Origin: Cognaticolwellia aestuarii | Lineage (GTDB): Bacteria > Pseudomonadota > Gammaproteobacteria > Enterobacterales > Alteromonadaceae | Reading direction: 5' to 3' | Length of the DNA: 64,000 nucleotides | NCBI RefSeq assembly: GCF_002000025.1 | Contig: NZ_MUZV01000007.1 | Coordinates: forward strand, 124,001 to 188,000 | In this document: positions 15,834-26,275 of the stretch, in pieces | Numbering within the stretch: position 1 is the stretch's first letter | Layout: every line of letters starts with the position of its first letter | Notes under the pieces: model-generated | What the model was told of the DNA's origin: nothing | Database searches by the model: none | The model's input: only the letters and a program-made list of their open reading frames with translations | Program-made: the position numbers and the translations under genes

Positions 15834-18032
15834 TTAAAGCTTGCCGTAATAGCCTTCTTTTAAGGCGTCATGTAAATTGGCTGCTGTATGCACTTCGCCG
15901 TCGTAGCGGATCTCTTCATTACCTTTTGCTGTTACTTTTGTGCCATCAGCAAGCGTGAACTCATAGTCGACCTTTTCCAGATCGGTTTCTTTAACGAGTA
16001 CTCCTTGATGAACTTCAGGATTAAATCGAAAGGTTGTACAGCCCTTTAATCCTTTATCGTAGGCATAGAGATAAATATTCTTAAATTGTGGGTAAGCAAA
16101 ATCAGTTGGAATGTTAATGGTTTTTGAAATTGAAGAGTCTACCCAATACTGCGCTGCAGCTTGAATATCAACATGAGCTTCAGGGCTAATACTGTCGCTG
16201 ACCGTGAAATAGCTAGGGAGTTGATCATCACCTTCAGTTGCATAGGCTTGTGCATTAGGGTTAATCATTGTTCGATAAGCTAAAAGTTCGTAGCTTGTTA
16301 CCGCCACAGACTCTTTCGACTTTTTACCCGCGCGAATAATATTTCGATGATATTCATGGGCAAAACTTGGTTCTATACCGTTTGAAACATTATTGCCTAA
16401 GCTAAGTGCCAGTGTACCTGTTGGGGCAATAGAGGTGTGGTGAGTGAAGCGTGCACCTATTTTAGCAAGTTGTGCGATAAGTTCAGGCTGCTCTTGTGCA
16501 ATTCTTTGCATGTAACGGCTGTATTTTGCATGTAATACTGCACCGGTAATGCTATCGCCAATTTTAATGCCATCAGCTAGCATTTCGGGACGTTTGTTGA
16601 GCATAGCTTGGTCAACAGTAAAGTGTTGTTTGAGGATTGGAGCAGGGCCTTTTTCTTTCGCAAGTTTTAGCGCTTCTTGCCAACCTGTGATCGCGAGCAC
16701 CTTTGATAGCTCTTCAGTAAATGCAACGGCTTCAGGACTATTGTAAGGTATTTTCAGTAAGGTCAAAGCTGATCCTAAGCCGAGATACCCCATACCATGC
16801 CGGCGTTTGCTTTTGATTTCTTGTTGTTGCTCAGGCAGCGGTAAGCCATTTATTTCTACAACATTATCTAGCATACGGGTAAATATACGGATGACTTTTT
16901 TAAATTTCTGCCAGTTAAATTCTGCCTTGCTCGTGAATGCCTGCTCGACAAATTTGACCAAATTAATTGAACCAAGTAAACATGCACCATGTGGGGGTAA
17001 TATTTGTTCGCCACATGGGTTACTGGCACGTAGCTGTTCGCAAAACCAGTTGTTATTCATATCATTAGCATGATCAATCAAGATAAAGCCAGGTTCAGCA
17101 TAATCAAAGGTGTTGCTCATGATCATATCCCATAAGCGCTGCGCAGGTATGTGCTGATAAATCCGGCAGGCGATTTTACCTTGTTCGTTTAGGATGTAAT
17201 CGTGCTGCTTGATAAAGTCGCTATGATAGTGATTCGTTTTAAAAAGCACTGTTGTGCTATCACTAAGATCTATATCATCGGCTAATACTTCTTTCTGAGT
17301 TAAGGGAAAATTTAACGGCCAATCGTGGTTATTTTTTACCGCGTTGATAAAGTCATCGCTGATCAATAAAGAGAGATTAAATTGACGTAGCCGGCCATCT
17401 TCACGTTTGGCAAGAATAAAATCTTTAACATCGGGGTGAGAGACATCAAAAACTCCCATTTGGGCACCGCGCCTGCCACCAGCTGAGCTGACGGTAAAGC
17501 ACATTTTGTCGTATATATCCATAAAGGACAGCGGCCCCGATGTTGTGGCACTAGCCCCTGCGACATAAGCTCCACTAGGCCTTAATGTCGAGAATTCATA
17601 ACCAATACCACAACCGGCTTTTAGTGTTAAACCCGCTTGATGAACTTGTTGTAAAATACCTGTCATGGAGTCTTCAATGGTACCGGATACGGTACAATTA
17701 ATTGTCGAGGTCGCGGGCTTAAATTTTGCTGCGCCAGCATTAGAAATAATGCGCCCTGCTGGATAAGCACCAGATTGCATAGCCCAAAGAAATTTTTCTT
17801 GCCACTGCGCCTGATTTTTAACTTCGATATCAGCTAAAGCTTTCGCGATACGTAAAAATGTTTCATCGACATTGGCCTCTTGATTGTTGCCGTGCTTATC
17901 TTTTAGTCGATACTTTTTATCCCATATATCAAGTGAAGCCGCTTGTAGTTCAGGCTTTTTATCCGTTTTATTTTCGGGCGAATTTATTTCAGCAGCAGTT
18001 TTTTTTTCACGATCGGTTTTCAGTGTCATCAT
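15834..18032 (-). CDS. nrdJa: Adenosylcobalamin-dependent ribonucleoside-diphosphate reductase, catalytic subunit NrdJa
   Basis: Reduces ribonucleotides to deoxyribonucleotides using adenosylcobalamin, with or without oxygen. The 732-aa protein shows the catalytic barrel motifs: PAGRIISNAG, INCTVSGTIEDSM, GGRRGAQMGVFDVSHPD, the NPCGEQ active-site loop, and SIAPTGTLALSLGNNVSNGIEP in pieces, ending in GCTTFRFNP. No N-terminal ATP cone is evident. The redox tail is encoded by nrdJb. Regulation: an NrdR box (18136-18151) and an FNR/Anr-like box (18174-18187) lie upstream. An alternative start three bases later (second ATG) is possible. Confidence 0.94.
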   Translation of the reverse strand: MMTLKTDREKKTAAEINSPENKTDKKPELQAASLDIWDKKYRLKDKHGNNQEANVDETFLRIAKALADIEVKNQAQWQEKFLWAMQSGAYPAGRIISNAGAAKFKPATSTINCTVSGTIEDSMTGILQQVHQAGLTLKAGCGIGYEFSTLRPSGAYVAGASATTSGPLSFMDIYDKMCFTVSSAGGRRGAQMGVFDVSHPDVKDFILAKREDGRLRQFNLSLLISDDFINAVKNNHDWPLNFPLTQKEVLADDIDLSDSTTVLFKTNHYHSDFIKQHDYILNEQGKIACRIYQHIPAQRLWDMIMSNTFDYAEPGFILIDHANDMNNNWFCEQLRASNPCGEQILPPHGACLLGSINLVKFVEQAFTSKAEFNWQKFKKVIRIFTRMLDNVVEINGLPLPEQQQEIKSKRRHGMGYLGLGSALTLLKIPYNSPEAVAFTEELSKVLAITGWQEALKLAKEKGPAPILKQHFTVDQAMLNKRPEMLADGIKIGDSITGAVLHAKYSRYMQRIAQEQPELIAQLAKIGARFTHHTSIAPTGTLALSLGNNVSNGIEPSFAHEYHRNIIRAGKKSKESVAVTSYELLAYRTMINPNAQAYATEGDDQLPSYFTVSDSISPEAHVDIQAAAQYWVDSSISKTINIPTDFAYPQFKNIYLYAYDKGLKGCTTFRFNPEVHQGVLVKETDLEKVDYEFTLADGTKVTAKGNEEIRYDGEVHTAANLHDALKEGYYGKL

Positions 18033-18135
18033 GGCAAGTTATTTTATTATCGAGTTAATTGGTTTGTTGATAATAAATATTATTGTATTTCATACAAGCT
18101 AAAGGTGTATATATGTATATCTCGATCAATATTTA

Positions 18136-18151
18136 ACACAATATGTTGTGT
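18136..18151 (-). promoter_or_regulatory. NrdR box upstream of nrdJa
   Basis: ACACAATATGTTGTGT is a near-perfect match to the NrdR operator consensus (ACACWATATATWGTGT). NrdR represses ribonucleotide reductase genes when dATP is high. NrdR sites usually come in pairs about 31 bases apart; only a weak partner (TGTATATATGTATATC, 18106-18121) is seen on the gene-proximal side. Confidence 0.75.
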
Positions 18152-18173
18152 TTTTGTGTTTTCCTACTTGTAA

Positions 18174-18187
18174 GTGATATTGATCAA
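18174..18187 (-). promoter_or_regulatory. FNR/Anr-like box upstream of nrdJa
   Basis: On the minus strand TTGATCAATATCAC matches the FNR consensus TTGAT-N4-ATCAA at 9 of 10 defined bases. It lies upstream of the NrdR box, at a distance suited to a class II (about -41.5) activator site. Oxygen-responsive control of a class II reductase makes sense because this class works without oxygen. Confidence 0.5.
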
Positions 18188-18685
18188 ATATTGGCGGGGG
18201 AAAGCGCTTTTTAATAGGATTATAGTGTAAAGTAAAGTTACTTAAGTCGGTATTTTAATCATTGGTGATTGAACTTTTTCAGCATTTAAGCTGATTATTG
18301 CCTTTAGACTACTAGCAGAGCCAAGCTGTAACCATGTAAAAGCCAGTATTGATGACTTTATATATACAGCAATCTCTCAACACGTTTTTTTCACCGACCC
18401 TCAGCGTTAAAATATCGACAAATAGCTCGCTATTCATAAACCTTATGCCTTGATAATGGAATAAAATGAAGCGTTAATGGTGTTTATTGTCATGTTAACC
18501 GGCGATGATCTTCGCTTAACCGCTTAAGTTATTGAGCAACTTGAATATCAATAACTCATTACCTAAGGGGGAGTTAGTTAACTATGCTCGAGGTAACAAG
18601 CCTCAACTTTGCTAGCCGAAAGTTGAGGTTGTTCTAAAAGTATTGGCTCAGATTGAGATATTTTTACGGTTTAATCTGCATGAGG
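18188..18685. other. Intergenic region with a gapped inverted repeat
   Basis: About 500 bases without a supported gene lie between nrdJa and the chemoreceptor gene. The 18595-18633 segment forms an inverted repeat: CCTCAACTTT and AAAGTTGAGG around GCTAGCCG, extended by AACAA / TTGTT with one bulged G. It lies 53 bases after the chemoreceptor stop and could end that transcript, but has no clear T tract. Confidence 0.45.
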
Positions 18686-20206
18686 TTATTTACTTGGCGG
18701 AATAAAGGTACTGGCAACATTAGTAATATTATCCACGCTATTTGATAGCATTAGCATTTCATCAGTAACAATATCGGTTTGCTGCCAAGTACGGGTGATA
18801 GCCTGCTGTACGTCGTTAACATATTGATTAATAGTGACAGAAGTGATGTTTTGCTGCTCAGTCGCCGTTGCTATTTGATTAGCAACATCAGTGACTTTTT
18901 GCACGCGATCGACAACGTCAGCAATTTTTTGATTAGAGCCTTCAGCGATCTCAACACATGATTGTGCTTCTTGTTTATTTTTCAGCATTAAGGCAACCCA
19001 TTGTTCTATGGTTTCTAACATAACGGATAAGCGTTGGTGGATCTTTACTGCAGAATCTTGTGTTCGAGATGATAAATTTCTGACTTCGTCAGCGACAACG
19101 GCAAAGCCTCTCCCATGCTCACCGGCACGTGCGGCTTCAATAGCAGCATTTAAGGCTAATAAATTGGTTTGGTCGGCAATAGATTGTATTTCTTCCATTA
19201 GATCACCAACGTTGTTGGCTGATTGAGTTAAACTGTCGGCTGAAGATGATGCCTGATCAATATCACCCGCTAATGATTTAATTTTATCAGTGGTTGAGAA
19301 AATACCTTGCTGAGCCTCTTCACAATGTCGAAAAGTGTCATCTAAATCACCAGCTGCCGTAGCAACATTTGCTGATATTTCTGTTGTTGCCGTTTGCATT
19401 TCAAGCATGGCATGGCTTAACTGCTCTATGGTACCTTGTTGCGTGGTTAAATTTTCTCGGGTTTGGCTAATACCGGCACTAACATTATTCATCACTGCAT
19501 TCATCGGTTTCGTTGTATCTAAAGTGCGTTCAATAATGGCCCGAAGTTTTGCTTTTAACATTGAAAAATTAAATTCGAATATACTCGCGGTACCTGTACC
19601 GAAATAAACCTTCCGTGAAGATGAATCAAACATTGATTGCATACGTTGTGCACTGATGGCAGTAGGAATAATATCTTGCCAAAAAATCGCCACAGGAGTT
19701 GCAGCGCACAAGGCTGCAAAAATAGAGTGATATATACCAAAGTGGCTGAAAATAAAATATTGTGCAACAGCACTAACAATTAATAAAAAGGTAAATTTAT
19801 GATTTTTAGATATTTCTAAATTCGCCCAGCGATTATCTTGGTTGATAGCGGCATAAACACGCGTTGCGCGCTTAATTAACCTTGGTTTGGCAAGCGTTGC
19901 AATGGTTTGGTAACCGATAATATTTCCATCTTGATACTGCGGGGTAATAAAAGTGTCGAGCCAAACATCCTGATTATTTTTATTGTTGTATCTAATAACT
20001 CCTTGCCATGAAAGTCCTTTTTTTAAAGTGCGGTTAATTTCATTAAGAATACGTTTAGGCATTTCCTGATGAAAGTAACTTTCTTGGCTTTCTTCTGATA
20101 TTTGTGCCGACTCTAACCCCAAGGCTAATGCAAAAGCGGGGTTAACGTAGTTATATTTTCCTTTAGTATCAGTAATACAAATAAGTTGCTGCGCTGACGA
20201 AGCCAT
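18686..20206 (-). CDS. PAS-domain methyl-accepting chemotaxis protein (Aer-like)
   Basis: A chemoreceptor of 506 aa. An N-terminal PAS domain (about 8-105, with [19 protein letters not shown] and [21 protein letters not shown]) is followed by a hydrophobic hairpin (about 137-176) that anchors it without a large periplasmic sensor. The C-terminal signalling domain has the hairpin tip typical of MCPs ([20 protein letters not shown], then [16 protein letters not shown]). This layout matches Aer, which senses redox or energy state through PAS-bound FAD, but FAD binding is not provable here. I chose the start at 20206 because GAGGAAAG precedes it. It probably works with the flagellar/chemotaxis block at 58-64 kb. 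Confidence 0.9.
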   Translation of the reverse strand: MASSAQQLICITDTKGKYNYVNPAFALALGLESAQISEESQESYFHQEMPKRILNEINRTLKKGLSWQGVIRYNNKNNQDVWLDTFITPQYQDGNIIGYQTIATLAKPRLIKRATRVYAAINQDNRWANLEISKNHKFTFLLIVSAVAQYFIFSHFGIYHSIFAALCAATPVAIFWQDIIPTAISAQRMQSMFDSSSRKVYFGTGTASIFEFNFSMLKAKLRAIIERTLDTTKPMNAVMNNVSAGISQTRENLTTQQGTIEQLSHAMLEMQTATTEISANVATAAGDLDDTFRHCEEAQQGIFSTTDKIKSLAGDIDQASSSADSLTQSANNVGDLMEEIQSIADQTNLLALNAAIEAARAGEHGRGFAVVADEVRNLSSRTQDSAVKIHQRLSVMLETIEQWVALMLKNKQEAQSCVEIAEGSNQKIADVVDRVQKVTDVANQIATATEQQNITSVTINQYVNDVQQAITRTWQQTDIVTDEMLMLSNSVDNITNVASTFIPPSK

Positions 20207-20294
20207 AACTTTCCTCGAGTTAACATTTGAGCAGAACATTGCCTCCAAGCTTGCTCTAAGCTAATACTGGAGGATGAATTAAGGGTGCGGTTAA

Positions 20295-20912
20295 CTAATA
20301 TTTAATCGCGATACCAACAGTAATTGCGCTATCCGTCCAAAGTGAATCGTCAAAGTTAGCATTACAACTTACTTGTTGGCAAAAAATTTTGTCATCTTTA
20401 TCAACGAGTGTCGCATAAGCACGCAGCTCTGTCATCAATGCTATATTGTCAGATAACTTATAGCGAGTCCCTAAGGCGATACTGGCAGAAGGGGAGAGCT
20501 GTTTATCACCGGTTTTGCCATCAAAATAGGCTCCTTAGAAACCTAAACTCATGGTAGTGATATAGTTTTGCTGACGAAACAGCGCGATACTATTAAAGTG
20601 GGCATAAGTAATAGTTAGCGAATGCTTTATTTTGTCTTCACCAGTAAAGTTATGGCTAACATGATTTAAGAGAATTTTCCCTTGGCCATTGGGGCTTTCT
20701 TGCCAAGCAATACCAACAGCAATATGGCTAGCGGAATCAACATCAATATGACTACCGGTGGCGGCAATAAGGTCTGAACTGTACATTTGACCAAGCATAA
20801 GATTAACTTCAAGCTGCTCAGCTAAAACACTACCTGATAATAACGTAGTGCTAATAGCTAAGGAGCCCAAAATGCGCTTTATTATGCTGTGTGCTTTGCA
20901 AAAGGCTAGCAC
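20295..20912 (-). pseudogene. Outer-membrane beta-barrel protein gene with in-frame TAA stop
   Basis: From GTG 20912 the frame encodes a signal peptide (ILGSLAISTTLLSGSVLA) and beta-strand-like sequence up to ITTMSLGF, then TAA at 20535-20537. The same frame continues without a break as GAYFDGKTGDKQLSPSASIALGTRY in pieces and ends DSAITVGIAIKY with a terminal aromatic residue, as in outer-membrane barrels. The whole frame is 206 codons including the final stop at 20295. One C-to-T change (CAA to TAA) would explain the stop. Alternatives are a sequencing error or suppression. The family resembles small 8-strand barrels, but I cannot name it. It lies 15 bases after the AsmA-like gene, apparently in one operon. 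Confidence 0.7.
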
Positions 20913-20927
20913 GATAAAAGCCTTACA

Positions 20928-21665
20928 TTAACCAAATAAGTCAGTTAACTTTTTCTTAGCTTCTTCTTTTAATTTATCTTTTGCGCTATCAACTAACTTT
21001 TTCTTTTGTGTCGCTTTAGCTTGTTTCCAAATATTGGATAGTGCTTGTTTAACAATTTCACTACCTAATTGACTTGCCGGTAAGCCTTCGTCACCACCAA
21101 CATTGTTTAATGTAATATCTGGTAATGTTGCGCTATGTTCTTTATTGCCAAATGCACTTAAATCTATAGTTAATGCCGTACCTGCAAGGATGATTTTACT
21201 CACTTTAATTTTCGGTTCTTTAGCGCTACTTGCTGGTTCTTCAACTGAAGTGTCAGTTTTAGGTGTATTTCGCTCTATGGCATCTAAAATATCTTGAATG
21301 TTAGAACCACCGGTCTCAGTGAATTGTACGAAAGCTTGCGGTGATTTAATGACAATAGCATCAATGATAATGGGCGATGAAGTTAAGCTTTCTAGGTTAA
21401 TGTCGAGAGTCATTTCCCCTAAAGAAAAAGCATTAGCTTGGCTGTAAGTTTTTGGATTTGCTAAATTGATACCTAAAATGCTGCCAGCACCACTGGTAAG
21501 TTTGATATCAACCGCTTTTACCGTAACAGCCTGCTCGGTAACTTGCGTACCAACAGTTTCTATTTGGCTTTTAACATACTCATTGAGTGAGCCTCCAGCC
21601 AAAAACCAAAGAGCACCACCACTGAGTAATAACAAAACGACAATAATTGAGGCTATAATTTTCAC
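20928..21665 (-). CDS. AsmA-like periplasmic membrane-anchored protein
   Basis: The 245-aa protein has one N-terminal membrane helix (IIASIIVVLLLLSGGALWFLAGG) followed by a periplasmic region resembling the start of AsmA/DUF748-type proteins: SQIETVGTQVTEQAVTV, VDIKLTSGAGSILGINLANP and LGEMTLDINLESL. It ends in a highly basic, Lys-rich helix (KKKLVDSAKDKLKEEAKKKLTDLFG in part). AsmA relatives act in lipid transport and outer-membrane upkeep; this short one has only a single repeat. The downstream barrel gene fits an envelope role. The exact function is unknown. Confidence 0.7.
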   Translation of the reverse strand: MKIIASIIVVLLLLSGGALWFLAGGSLNEYVKSQIETVGTQVTEQAVTVKAVDIKLTSGAGSILGINLANPKTYSQANAFSLGEMTLDINLESLTSSPIIIDAIVIKSPQAFVQFTETGGSNIQDILDAIERNTPKTDTSVEEPASSAKEPKIKVSKIILAGTALTIDLSAFGNKEHSATLPDITLNNVGGDEGLPASQLGSEIVKQALSNIWKQAKATQKKKLVDSAKDKLKEEAKKKLTDLFG

Positions 21666-21886
21666 GAATTCAATCCTTAAAATGTAATGTATGAAGTAAT
21701 ACCAAACAGCTAATACCTGTCATTTGGTATGTGTGTAAATAAATTATATCTTAATAATCACAAAGTTAATTATTTTTTCTAATTTGCGACCAAAGCCTTG
21801 GATTCTACGCTAAGTTGTATCGAGCGTTTTCAGTATCTAGGATATAGTTATATTATTATATTTTTTAAAAAATTTAGAGAGCTTTT

Positions 21887-22942
21887 ATGTCTGCTGTTAG
21901 TCGTCGCCTCCCTTTGTTATTACTTGTTACCATGTTAGTTGTTTTGGCGGTTTATTTACAATGGCCTAAAACTAAGATCACGCAAGAAAAAAATCAACGT
22001 GTCGTATCAGTAAAAACGGTCGTTATCGCTTTAGCTGATTTTAAAGATGCAGTAGAAGCTATTGGTACTTCTAGAGCTAATGAGCAAGTCTTAATTACCA
22101 GTAAATACTCTGACTTGGTTGATGATATTTCATTCCAAGATGGTGATACGGTAAAAAAAGGCGATATTTTGGTGCGTCTGAATAGCCAAGAAGAAGCGGC
22201 CAAAGTTAAAGAGTTACAAGCTAACCTTGCCGAGTCTGTAGCTCAGCTTAATCGTTTTCAAGATTTGTTTGATAAAAAAGCAACTTCTAAATCTTTGGTT
22301 GATCAACAAGAGGCAAAAACTAAAGCGATAGCAGCACAACTGCTTAGCGCAAAAATTAAGCTTGATGATTTAACGATTAAAGCACCATTTTCAGGTGTTT
22401 TAGGCTTTCGTGAAATAAGTCTTGGTGCTTTAGTGGATGTAGGCGACGTTATTACTAGCTTAGATGACTTAAGTATTATCAAGGTTGATTTTTCAATTCC
22501 TGAACGTTACTTAAATACCATCGCTGTTGGTCAACGCATCGAAGCTACCAATACCGCTTATCAATCAGAGGTATTTATTGGCAAGGTGAGCTCAATCGAC
22601 TCTCGTATTGACCCCGTTACCCGTACTTTAAAAGTACGAGCTGAAATTTCCAATGGCGATCATAAATTACGTGCCGGTATGTTATTAAACCTACAAGTGG
22701 TTCGTAATGTTGAAAAAGTTCTACAACTACCTGAAAGTGCTGTTATTCCGATTGAAGATGAGCATTTTGTTTTTGTGATTGAAGATGGTAAAGCGGTAAA
22801 AAAATCATTCAAAATTGGTCGACGTTATCATGGTTTTGTTGAAGTGCTAAGTGGGCTGGACAACAACTCAGAAGTGGTAATCGAAGGTGCTTTAAAGCTA
22901 AGTAATGGTACCGCGGTTAATGTGTTAGGGGGTAAATCGTGA
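21887..22942 (+). CDS. RND efflux periplasmic adaptor (membrane fusion protein)
   Basis: The 351-aa protein bridges the inner-membrane RND pump and an outer-membrane channel. After an N-terminal membrane anchor (LLLLVTMLVVLAVYL) it has the biotinyl-lipoyl-like domain (SDLVDDISFQDGDTVKKGDILVRL), a coiled-coil hairpin (AKVKELQANLAESVAQLNRFQDLF, broken here), then the barrel and membrane-proximal domains (IDSRIDPVTRTLKVRAEI; LRAGMLLNLQV). It overlaps the pump gene by 4 bases (GTGA), so the two are coupled. No outer-membrane channel gene is adjacent, so a shared TolC is likely. Confidence 0.92.
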   Translation: MSAVSRRLPLLLLVTMLVVLAVYLQWPKTKITQEKNQRVVSVKTVVIALADFKDAVEAIGTSRANEQVLITSKYSDLVDDISFQDGDTVKKGDILVRLNSQEEAAKVKELQANLAESVAQLNRFQDLFDKKATSKSLVDQQEAKTKAIAAQLLSAKIKLDDLTIKAPFSGVLGFREISLGALVDVGDVITSLDDLSIIKVDFSIPERYLNTIAVGQRIEATNTAYQSEVFIGKVSSIDSRIDPVTRTLKVRAEISNGDHKLRAGMLLNLQVVRNVEKVLQLPESAVIPIEDEHFVFVIEDGKAVKKSFKIGRRYHGFVEVLSGLDNNSEVVIEGALKLSNGTAVNVLGGKS

Positions 22943-25900
22943 TTTTATCTGACCTCTCGGTTAAGCGTCCGGTTTTTGCCACTGTTATCAATTTATTGTT
23001 AATTACCTTTGGTGTTGTCGCATTTTTGACTTTACCTTTGCGTGAATATCCTGATATTGACCCGCCTGTGGTTAGTATCAATACTTCCTATCCTGGCGCA
23101 TCGGCAGCGATAGTTGAAAGTAAAGTCACTCAATTACTCGAAGATAGAATTAGCGGTATTGAAGGCGTTAAATCAATTAACTCAAATAGCCGAGTTGGTC
23201 GTTCGAATATTTCTATTGAGTTTGAACTTGATCGCGATATTGACGCAGCGACCAATGATGTTCGTGATAGAGTTTCACGGGCATTAAACAACTTGCCTGA
23301 GCAAGCTGATCCGCCTGAAGTTTTTAAGGCAAATGATGATGAAAGCGCCATAGTTTGGTTTGTTTTACAAAGTGAAACTATGAGTACTCTTCAGCTAACT
23401 GATTATGCAGAGCGGTACATTGTTGACCGATTCTCTGTTGTTGATGGTGTCGCACGAGTACGCCTTGGTGGCGGCAGAACTTATGCCATGAAAGTATTGT
23501 TAAATCGCAAAGCTATGGCTGCTAGAGGCGTGACTGTTAATGATATCGAACAAACGTTACGTGCTGAAAATGTTGAGCTACCCGCTGGTAAGGTTGAGTC
23601 AATTGACCGTGATTTTTCTATTCGTGTTGAACGTAGTTACTTAACCGAAAATGACTTTGCTACTATGGTTGTAGCGCGCAATGATGATAAGTCATTGGTT
23701 TATCTGGGTGATGTCGCAAAAATAGGCATGGCAGCAGAAGATGAAGAAAACCTGTTTCGAGGCAATGGAAAAAATATGGTTGGCTTAGGTATTATTAAGC
23801 AATCAAAAGCCAACACCTTGGAAGTGGTTAAGTCAGCACGAAAAGAAATGAAACTTATTCGTGATGGTTTACCACAAGGAACCACAATCACGAATAGTTA
23901 CGACTCATCGGTGTTTATTCAAGGCTCTATTGATGAGGTCTACAGTACGCTTGGCATTGCGATGTTAATGGTAGTACTCGTGATATTTTTATTTTTAGGT
24001 AATGTTAGAGCGACACTGATCCCTGCCGTTACCGTCCCCGTTGCGCTAATTGGCTCAATGATGGTGTTGTCTTGGTTTGGTTTTTCCATCAACTTATTGA
24101 CCTTATTAGCTTTAGTTTTAGCCATAGGTCTGGTTGTTGATGATGCGATTGTGGTGTTAGAAAATATTTATCGCCGTATTGAGGGTGGGCAAACGCCTTT
24201 ACTTGCTGCTTATGAAGGCGGTCGAGAAGTGGCCTTCGCCGTTATTGCCACAACATTAGTTTTAGTCGCGGTTTTTGTTCCTTTAGTATTCCTATCCGGT
24301 AATGTCGGAAGATTATTTACGGAGTTCGCGATTGCTATCGCCGCAGCGGTTATATTTTCTAGCTTAACGGCATTATCTCTGACACCGATGATGTGTTCAA
24401 AAATGTTGAAGCATAAAGAGCGCAGCTCATCTTTTGGTCAAAAGCTAGACAAAGGTTTTGCCAAACTTGAGGCCGCTTATTCACGTGCCTTAAGAAATAG
24501 TGTTCATCAGCCTGTAATGATTGTTTTTGTTATTATTTTGTCTTTGTTTTCTGTTTACAGCCTATTTTATCAATTACCTTCGGAGTACACGCCAAAAGAA
24601 GACAGAGGAAACTTCTTCGTGATGATGCGTGGTGCAGAAGGGGCAAGTTATGAAAATAATGTCAAAAATATGCAGGAGATAGAAAGCAAACTGTTGGTGC
24701 ATCAAGATAATGGTGAACTCGATCGTGTGCTTGTCCGTGTACCTGGCTTCGGTGGTACCGGCGGTATTGCCATTGTTGGTATGCCTGCTTGGAAAGATCG
24801 GGTAATTGATACCTTTGACTTTATTGACAAAATTAATGGTGAGTTGTCTAAAGTCACTGATGTTAGAGCGTTTGCCATGATGAGAAGGGGCTTAAGTGGC
24901 GGAGGCTCAACCTCCCCAGTGGCCTTTGTGTTACAAGGGAATACTTATGCTGAGCTAGCTAAATGGCGCGATATTATTATCGCAAAAGCACAAGAAAACC
25001 CTAACCTGCACAGCATTGATAGCGACTATAAAGAAACTTACCCACAATTATTGGTGAAAATTGACCACACCAGAGCCTTTGATTTAGGGGTGTCAGTGGG
25101 GGATATTGGGCGAACTCTTGAAACTATGTTGGGCCAGCGCCGAGTTACTAACTTTGTTGAACGTGGTGAAGAGTACTATGTGGTTATTCGAGGTGAAAAA
25201 ACTGACTTTTCGAATCCAAAAGATATCGACAATATTTTTGTTCGCTCTTCGGTTAGTGGCAAGTTAATCCCGTTATCAAATTTGATCACGATTGAAGAGA
25301 ATGCGACATCATCACAACTAAATCGCTTTAATCGTCTACGTAGTGTCACGATTACTGCTAGTTTAGCTAATGGCTATGCTTTAGGTGATGCTTTAGACTT
25401 TTTAAATAATGCTGTAGCTGAGCACCTACCTGAAGAAGCACAAGTAGCGTACAAAGGTCAGTCGCAATTATTGCAAGAGTCAGGTAACTCTATTGCCTTT
25501 ATTTTTGCTTTAGCTTTAGTGATAACTTACCTAGTATTGTCAGCGCAATTTGAAAGCTTTATTCATCCTTTTGTTATTATGTTGACTGTGCCGTTAGCGT
25601 TAGTAGGGGCTTTAGCAGGGCTTAAATTGATGGGTATGAGCCTCAATATCTATAGCCAAATAGGTATTGTGATGTTGATTGGCTTAGCCGCAAAAAATGG
25701 TATTTTGATCGTGGAATTTGCCAACCAGCTGCGCGACAAAGGCATTGCCTTTGAGGAAGCATTAATCTCTGCCGCAACACAACGTCTAAGACCTATTGTG
25801 ATGACAACCTTTACCACGGTCACAAGTGCTATTCCATTAGTACTAGCTGTAGGTCCGGGAGCTGAAAGCCGAATGGTGATCGGTGTGGTTATCTTCGCGG

Positions 25901-26028
25901 GTGTATCATTAGCAAGTATTTTTACTTTATTTGTTGTGCCGGGCGCTTATTATTGGTTATGTCGAAATACCGGCTCACCACAAGAAATAACTAAAGAAAT
26001 AGCAAGGCAACAAGCAGAAATGAAGTGA
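22939..26028 (+). CDS. RND multidrug efflux pump, inner-membrane transporter (AcrB/HAE1 family)
   Basis: A 1029-aa proton-driven pump with the usual 12-helix, two-porter-domain layout. Visible are the N-terminal ILSDLSVKRPVFATVINLLL, the proton-relay pair Asp-Asp in GLVVDDAIVVLENIYRR of helix 4, and the paired GLAAKNGILIVEFANQLRD in the second half. It starts at GTG within the adaptor's stop. It belongs to the same broad group as MexQ/VmeF-type pumps of marine gammaproteobacteria; substrates cannot be predicted. A terminator follows. Confidence 0.95.
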   Translation: MILSDLSVKRPVFATVINLLLITFGVVAFLTLPLREYPDIDPPVVSINTSYPGASAAIVESKVTQLLEDRISGIEGVKSINSNSRVGRSNISIEFELDRDIDAATNDVRDRVSRALNNLPEQADPPEVFKANDDESAIVWFVLQSETMSTLQLTDYAERYIVDRFSVVDGVARVRLGGGRTYAMKVLLNRKAMAARGVTVNDIEQTLRAENVELPAGKVESIDRDFSIRVERSYLTENDFATMVVARNDDKSLVYLGDVAKIGMAAEDEENLFRGNGKNMVGLGIIKQSKANTLEVVKSARKEMKLIRDGLPQGTTITNSYDSSVFIQGSIDEVYSTLGIAMLMVVLVIFLFLGNVRATLIPAVTVPVALIGSMMVLSWFGFSINLLTLLALVLAIGLVVDDAIVVLENIYRRIEGGQTPLLAAYEGGREVAFAVIATTLVLVAVFVPLVFLSGNVGRLFTEFAIAIAAAVIFSSLTALSLTPMMCSKMLKHKERSSSFGQKLDKGFAKLEAAYSRALRNSVHQPVMIVFVIILSLFSVYSLFYQLPSEYTPKEDRGNFFVMMRGAEGASYENNVKNMQEIESKLLVHQDNGELDRVLVRVPGFGGTGGIAIVGMPAWKDRVIDTFDFIDKINGELSKVTDVRAFAMMRRGLSGGGSTSPVAFVLQGNTYAELAKWRDIIIAKAQENPNLHSIDSDYKETYPQLLVKIDHTRAFDLGVSVGDIGRTLETMLGQRRVTNFVERGEEYYVVIRGEKTDFSNPKDIDNIFVRSSVSGKLIPLSNLITIEENATSSQLNRFNRLRSVTITASLANGYALGDALDFLNNAVAEHLPEEAQVAYKGQSQLLQESGNSIAFIFALALVITYLVLSAQFESFIHPFVIMLTVPLALVGALAGLKLMGMSLNIYSQIGIVMLIGLAAKNGILIVEFANQLRDKGIAFEEALISAATQRLRPIVMTTFTTVTSAIPLVLAVGPGAESRMVIGVVIFAGVSLASIFTLFVVPGAYYWLCRNTGSPQEITKEIARQQAEMK

Positions 26029-26073
26029 AATAAAGTGAAATAAATTTTAACAGTAAACTTAAAATTTTTAGCG

Positions 26074-26113
26074 AAAGGTCCATATAGCAGCAATGTTATA
26101 TGGACCTTTTTAT
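26074..26113 (+). terminator. Intrinsic terminator of the RND operon
   Basis: 13-bp stem AAAGGTCCATATA / TATATGGACCTTT with a 10-base loop and following T residues, 46 bases after the pump stop. Confidence 0.92.
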
Positions 26114-26275
26114 TTTATCCCCATCTATGATCTGTAGATGAAGCAGAATGCTGGTAACACAATACTCGAGAGCTTATGGCTAGCTAACAGTCTAATGTGT
26201 TTTTAGTATAAAATTCACACACCTTGATTAAAAAATGAACTTGATATATAACAGAGGGAAATAATAAAAATAAAT

